DNA of 64,000 nucleotides, taken from contig NZ_MASN01000034.1 in assembly GCF_001861355.1 (NCBI RefSeq), positions 62,001-126,000 on the forward strand, read 5' to 3'. Under the pieces are notes generated by a model that worked only from the letters and a program-made list of their open reading frames with translations, did no database searches and had not been told where the DNA came from. The translations under genes and the position numbers were made by a program. Shown here in pieces: positions 61,225 through 64,000 of this stretch. Position 1 is the stretch's first letter, and each line of letters opens with the position of its first letter. The stretch is from Natrialba sp. SSL1 (GTDB taxonomy: Archaea > Halobacteriota > Halobacteria > Halobacteriales > Natrialbaceae).

Positions 61225-61500
61225 ATGTCCGAGGCCGAACCAAATGACGGCGATCCCGAGATTGAGCGGATCAACCTTCGCATCTCGCAGTCATTTCTCA
61301 ATGTGGCTGACGAAGCGTGGCGTGAACGCGGCTTCAACAGCCGTAGCGAGTTCATTCGGTACGCAATGCGAGAAGCCGTTAACCACCCCGAGGGAGCTGG
61401 GTTCTGGAAGGATCTCGCGATCAGCGAAGCACAGTTCGATGATGGTGACGGAATTTCGAGCGACGAAGTGAAATCGGAGTATGGGCTCGACAGGGAGTAA
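61225..61500 (+). CDS. Ribbon-helix-helix antitoxin
   Basis: 91 residues from ATG 61225 (frame opens at 61198). The RHH fold is clear: IERINLRISQSFLNVADEAW, then RERGFNSRSEFIRYAMREAV. The acidic C-terminus would contact the toxin. It overlaps the toxin gene by 20 bases. Confidence 0.85.
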   Translation: MSEAEPNDGDPEIERINLRISQSFLNVADEAWRERGFNSRSEFIRYAMREAVNHPEGAGFWKDLAISEAQFDDGDGISSDEVKSEYGLDRE

Positions 61501-61780
61501 TGACGATGAGGAGTGGGATTGGGTGTTGTCGCCGCGAGCCCATGACCAGTTCGGGCAACTGGACGAGGAGATCCAGGAACGTATCATCTCAAAACTGGAT
61601 GAAGTGGTGTCGTCGGAGTGGGGTAATCCAGCGGACTTCCTCGAACCGTTGACCGGGTCGCCGTTTGAGAAGTTACGAATCGGCGGATACCGTCTCGACT
61701 ATCGGTTGCAACGGGAAGAATTGGTAATACGTGTGGAGGGTATTCGGAAGCGAGAAGGTGCATACTTGGGGGACGATTAA
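61481..61780 (+). CDS. RelE/ParE-type toxin
   Basis: This 99-residue protein has the RelE/ParE pattern: WVLSPRAHDQFGQLDEEIQE, then GNPADFLEPLTGSPFEKLRIGGYRLDYRL and VEGIRKREGAYL. ATG 61481 follows GGAG by a few bases. Such toxins cleave mRNA on the ribosome or hit gyrase; which applies is not decided by the sequence. It pairs with the RHH protein upstream. Confidence 0.87.
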   Translation: MGSTGSNDDEEWDWVLSPRAHDQFGQLDEEIQERIISKLDEVVSSEWGNPADFLEPLTGSPFEKLRIGGYRLDYRLQREELVIRVEGIRKREGAYLGDD

Positions 61781-61920
61781 CGGAGTTGGTAAAACGGTTT
61801 CTTTACCCAGGGTGGGATGTGAATATGAAATGCCGAGTTCGGTCAGTACGTCCGCGGATTGATCAAATCGGGGTTTGAGCTTCCCGAAGACATATGAGGA
61901 GTCATCTCAAATATTTGATT

Positions 61921-62403
61921 ATGAATCGACGGAAGTTCCTTGCTGTCGGTGGTCTTGGTCTTGGGACAGGAGGGTATCTCGCATGGAACAGATTTCAATC
62001 TCCGTCAATACCCGATGGCATGACCGTAGAGACGTTATATCTCGAACGAAATGTCTTTGACCCACGTGATGTCTTTGCCCTGAGGGAAGAGTCTTATACG
62101 CTTATCGCAGACGAAGAAACTGCAGCCAGAGAACTTGACGATGTTGAACAAGTGTCTGCTTTTAGTCACGAGACTGATTTCGACGAATCTTATATTCTTG
62201 TTGTTCAAAACGGAATGCGATCTGAAGACGATCTCGAATTAGATGCGATTGAACGCACTGAAGACGGAATTCAGGTTGCTGTTTCTATAGATCAACCACT
62301 TATCCCCGATCATGATGATCTTATCACACATTCGCTTCTTATTCGGATTACTGATGAGAAAACCGTGCCCGATTCAATAGATGTCAGTATAGCCGGTTAT
62401 TGA
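61921..62403 (+). CDS. Tat-signal exported protein, 160 aa
   Basis: The start is ATG 61921 (MNRRKFLAVGGLGLGTGGYL, a Tat signal without a lipobox Cys); the frame opens at 61894. A small acidic exported domain follows (VETLYLERNVFDPRD, ADEETAARELDD, SYILVVQNGMRSEDDLEL). Its closing segment resembles part of the lipoprotein at 55315 in style, but no family is recognised. Confidence 0.7.
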   Translation: MNRRKFLAVGGLGLGTGGYLAWNRFQSPSIPDGMTVETLYLERNVFDPRDVFALREESYTLIADEETAARELDDVEQVSAFSHETDFDESYILVVQNGMRSEDDLELDAIERTEDGIQVAVSIDQPLIPDHDDLITHSLLIRITDEKTVPDSIDVSIAGY

Positions 62404-62504
62404 TGATCAATTCCTCTGTTAAATTCAATACCCTCTGTTAGTCTCTGTGTTGTGTATATCGCCTGTACTGAACGCGAGAACCATGACCAATTATTGATAA
62501 GAAT

Positions 62505-62738
62505 CTAATCCCTGTCACAAGGACACGGCTTCCAATACACTTTCCCTGAGCCTATCTTCTTCGAGTTCAAATCACCCAGAAAGACAAGATCCTCAAGCTT
62601 ATTCCTCGCGGTATTTCGATGACACGAAAACTGCTCAGCAACTTCTGGAGCGTCAAATGGTTCGCATTTATCATCTGTCTCCTCGAAGAACTGTAAAACA
62701 TCGTCAGTAGTGATCCGAGGTTTAGGCCCTCCTGACAT
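62505..62738 (-). CDS. Small HTH protein, 77 aa
   Basis: From ATG 62738 (the frame is open further but lacks coding features). Helix-turn-helix FDAPEVAEQFSCHRNTARNKLEDLVFLGDL, then a wing KKIGSGKVYWKPC. A probable DNA-binding regulator. Confidence 0.65.
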   Translation of the reverse strand: MSGGPKPRITTDDVLQFFEETDDKCEPFDAPEVAEQFSCHRNTARNKLEDLVFLGDLNSKKIGSGKVYWKPCPCDRD

Positions 62739-62886
62739 TATCTGAGTAGAACTCCTCTCGATGAAAGCATACGCCGAATGAAGCAGATTATATGTGCAAT
62801 TGCACAATAACCGATAGAAATGCGGGGTACAAACCCTACGAAACTCTTTTGGGCCTTCCAACTCGATAGGGTCAATACGGAAGAAC

Positions 62887-63129
62887 ATGAGCGAATCGAA
62901 AAACTGGGGGGCGGGACAAGAATCCGTAGTGTACCAAATCGTCGAAGAGATTGCCGAGAAAAAAGACACGACTGTTGATGAGGTCAAACCACTGCATGGG
63001 TCTATTGACACAGACGCCCTTACAAGCCTCTTCAGTCGACCTGATACAACTCTCAAAATTGACTTCTACCACGACGGGGTAAAGGTGGTAGCACAAAAGG
63101 ATCCTGAGTTGCATGTCAATGTCATCTAA
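62887..63129 (+). CDS. HalOD1-domain protein, 80 aa
   Basis: A single HalOD1 output domain: SVVYQIVEEIAEKKDTTVDE, VKPLHGSIDTDALTSLFSR, IDFYHDGVKVVAQ. This domain occurs in haloarchaeal signalling proteins and as stand-alone small proteins; function unknown. Confidence 0.85.
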   Translation: MSESKNWGAGQESVVYQIVEEIAEKKDTTVDEVKPLHGSIDTDALTSLFSRPDTTLKIDFYHDGVKVVAQKDPELHVNVI

Positions 63130-63195
63130 CCGGTGAACAACACTCAGTCAAATTCATCACATTCCCCGGATAGCGGCTAATACTACCCGCTTAGC

Positions 63196-63915
63196 TCACT
63201 CGAGCACATCCCACGCGGTTGCTCGATCGAATCCATACATCCCGTAGTCGGGCTTTTCAAAACCCGGAGTTTCCTCATAGAGCCGTTCGACAGTTGACGC
63301 CCAGAGGGTATCCGCAGATTTGTAGGACTCTGGATGCCGATCGAAAAGGCGCTCTCTCAACTCGCTCGCACTGAGCGGACCTTCCCTATCGAGAATCGTC
63401 GCAGCATCAAGCATGAGGAGTTGAGCGTCCTCACTCTTCGGACCCTCTTCCTGAAGCCATGTTCCGAGTGCAAGAAGTGCTTCGTCATCCGGGTCAGTGA
63501 GATCTTCAACGGGAGGGGTGCTCTCTATCTGGCCACTGCCAGGCGAACCATCAGCTGGTGTTGATTCTTGTGAGGGATCTTCCTGTTCAGTGGGCGTATT
63601 GGTGGAGCCGGCACCTTTCTGATCAGGTCCATTCGATGAAGAGTCATCGTCGACATCGTCCTCGAGGTCAGTGATCCGCTCCTCAAGCCCAGTAACGTAT
63701 TCAGTAAGCTCCTCAACTTGAACGGCGAGCGTATCCACAGTTTCGGTATCGGATGTAGCCGTATCGATGCCGGTTGTTACTCCCTGTGAGATAGAAGACC
63801 GATTCAACAATAGGTGTCGAATGTATTCTGACCGGCTACTAAATCCCGCTTCGTCAGCCTCATCATCCAGATCGTCTAGTAAGTCCGGCTGAATCCGGAG
63901 TGTAATCGGTTCCAT
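63196..63915 (-). CDS. RHH protein with coiled coil, 239 aa
   Basis: N-terminal ribbon-helix-helix (PITLRIQPDLLDDLDDEADE, then AGFSSRSEYIRHLLLNRSS), a coiled-coil region (TVDTLAVQVEELTEYVTGLE and following heptads), a disordered Gln/Pro/Ser-rich linker, and a helical C-terminal domain (LLALGTWLQEEGPKSEDAQL, YGMYGFDRATAWDVLE). It could be a plasmid partition or copy-control DNA-binding protein; that role is inferred. A decayed paralogue is at 56151. Confidence 0.8.
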   Translation of the reverse strand: MEPITLRIQPDLLDDLDDEADEAGFSSRSEYIRHLLLNRSSISQGVTTGIDTATSDTETVDTLAVQVEELTEYVTGLEERITDLEDDVDDDSSSNGPDQKGAGSTNTPTEQEDPSQESTPADGSPGSGQIESTPPVEDLTDPDDEALLALGTWLQEEGPKSEDAQLLMLDAATILDREGPLSASELRERLFDRHPESYKSADTLWASTVERLYEETPGFEKPDYGMYGFDRATAWDVLE

Positions 63916-64000
63916 TGCGTTTCAGCTACACAAAATATAGGATTACAGTTAATTATTAGTGTATTCGAATCCATGTCTGATCAGCTACGGCTATCTTGGT

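Noticed and set aside
1-64000. tRNA, rRNA or riboswitch
   Set aside because: No cloverleaf with a TTCGA-type T-loop, no rRNA core segment and no known riboswitch core was found by eye; a covariance-model scan would be decisive.

Overview
The window comes from a halophilic archaeon (Halobacteria class). The proteins are acidic. There are many Tat-type (twin-arginine) lipoprotein signals, an archaeal TATA-binding protein, a HalOD1-domain protein, an Lrp-TRASH metal sensor and several haloarchaeal insertion-sequence types. The density of transposases, an integrase, toxin-antitoxin-like pairs, gene remnants and a conjugation-type gene cluster points to a megaplasmid or large genomic island. No rRNA, tRNA or CRISPR array was recognised.

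Layout. (1) 1-11768, minus strand: a tightly overlapped operon resembling a type IV secretion/conjugation system. In transcription order it encodes a small soluble protein, a pilin-like two-helix protein, a large secreted membrane-anchored protein, a Tat lipoprotein, a polytopic VirB6/TrbL-like protein, a two-helix membrane protein, a VirB4-like ATPase and a VirD4/TraG-like coupling ATPase that runs off the left edge. (2) 11942-18707: a cytochrome P450 divergent from a two-HTH regulator, two hypothetical proteins, and a histidine kinase/response regulator pair. (3) 18729-26243: a mobile-element zone with IS701-like, IS6 and IS5-like elements and a TnpB remnant. It also holds a copper-storage protein, an SPW-repeat protein, an ion channel, and broken copies of a multicopper oxidase and of a small conserved gene. 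(4) 26352-32311: a multicopper oxidase with membrane proteins (DUF7546-like, VTT/TVP38, DoxX, ferric-reductase-like) and small regulators. Several promoters carry a shared palindrome with GGTGGATTCC-type arms. (5) 32428-40535: metal transport and membrane functions, namely a NicO-type transporter, a Znu-type ABC operon, a ZIP transporter preceded by a DtxR-like box, DUF1405, DUF192 and a cupredoxin-like lipoprotein. (6) 40794-48620: a copper-resistance cluster with a second copper-storage protein, a DUF305 protein, CopB and CopA ATPases, an Lrp-TRASH regulator and a CopZ chaperone. (7) 48760-64000: an accessory tail with an integrase module, a large transposase, an extra TBP, micro zinc-ribbon proteins, an HTH/nucleotidyltransferase pair, a RelE-like toxin-antitoxin pair, several winged-helix regulators and 31-bp dispersed repeats.

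How it fits together. Regions 3-6 form a metal homeostasis island. Cu(I) would be carried by CopZ, exported by CopA and CopB, stored by Csp-type four-helix proteins, and oxidised outside the membrane by the multicopper oxidase, with transcription probably controlled by the TRASH regulator. Zn, Ni, Co or Mn uptake lies next to it. The left-hand cluster and the right-hand integrase/toxin-antitoxin zone would supply transfer and maintenance. Two copies of part of the copper module are present and one is decaying. The most interesting unexplained signals are the palindromes shared between redox-membrane genes, the 31-bp dispersed repeats around the TA/TBP zone, and the candidate archaeal conjugation apparatus with its pilin-like protein.
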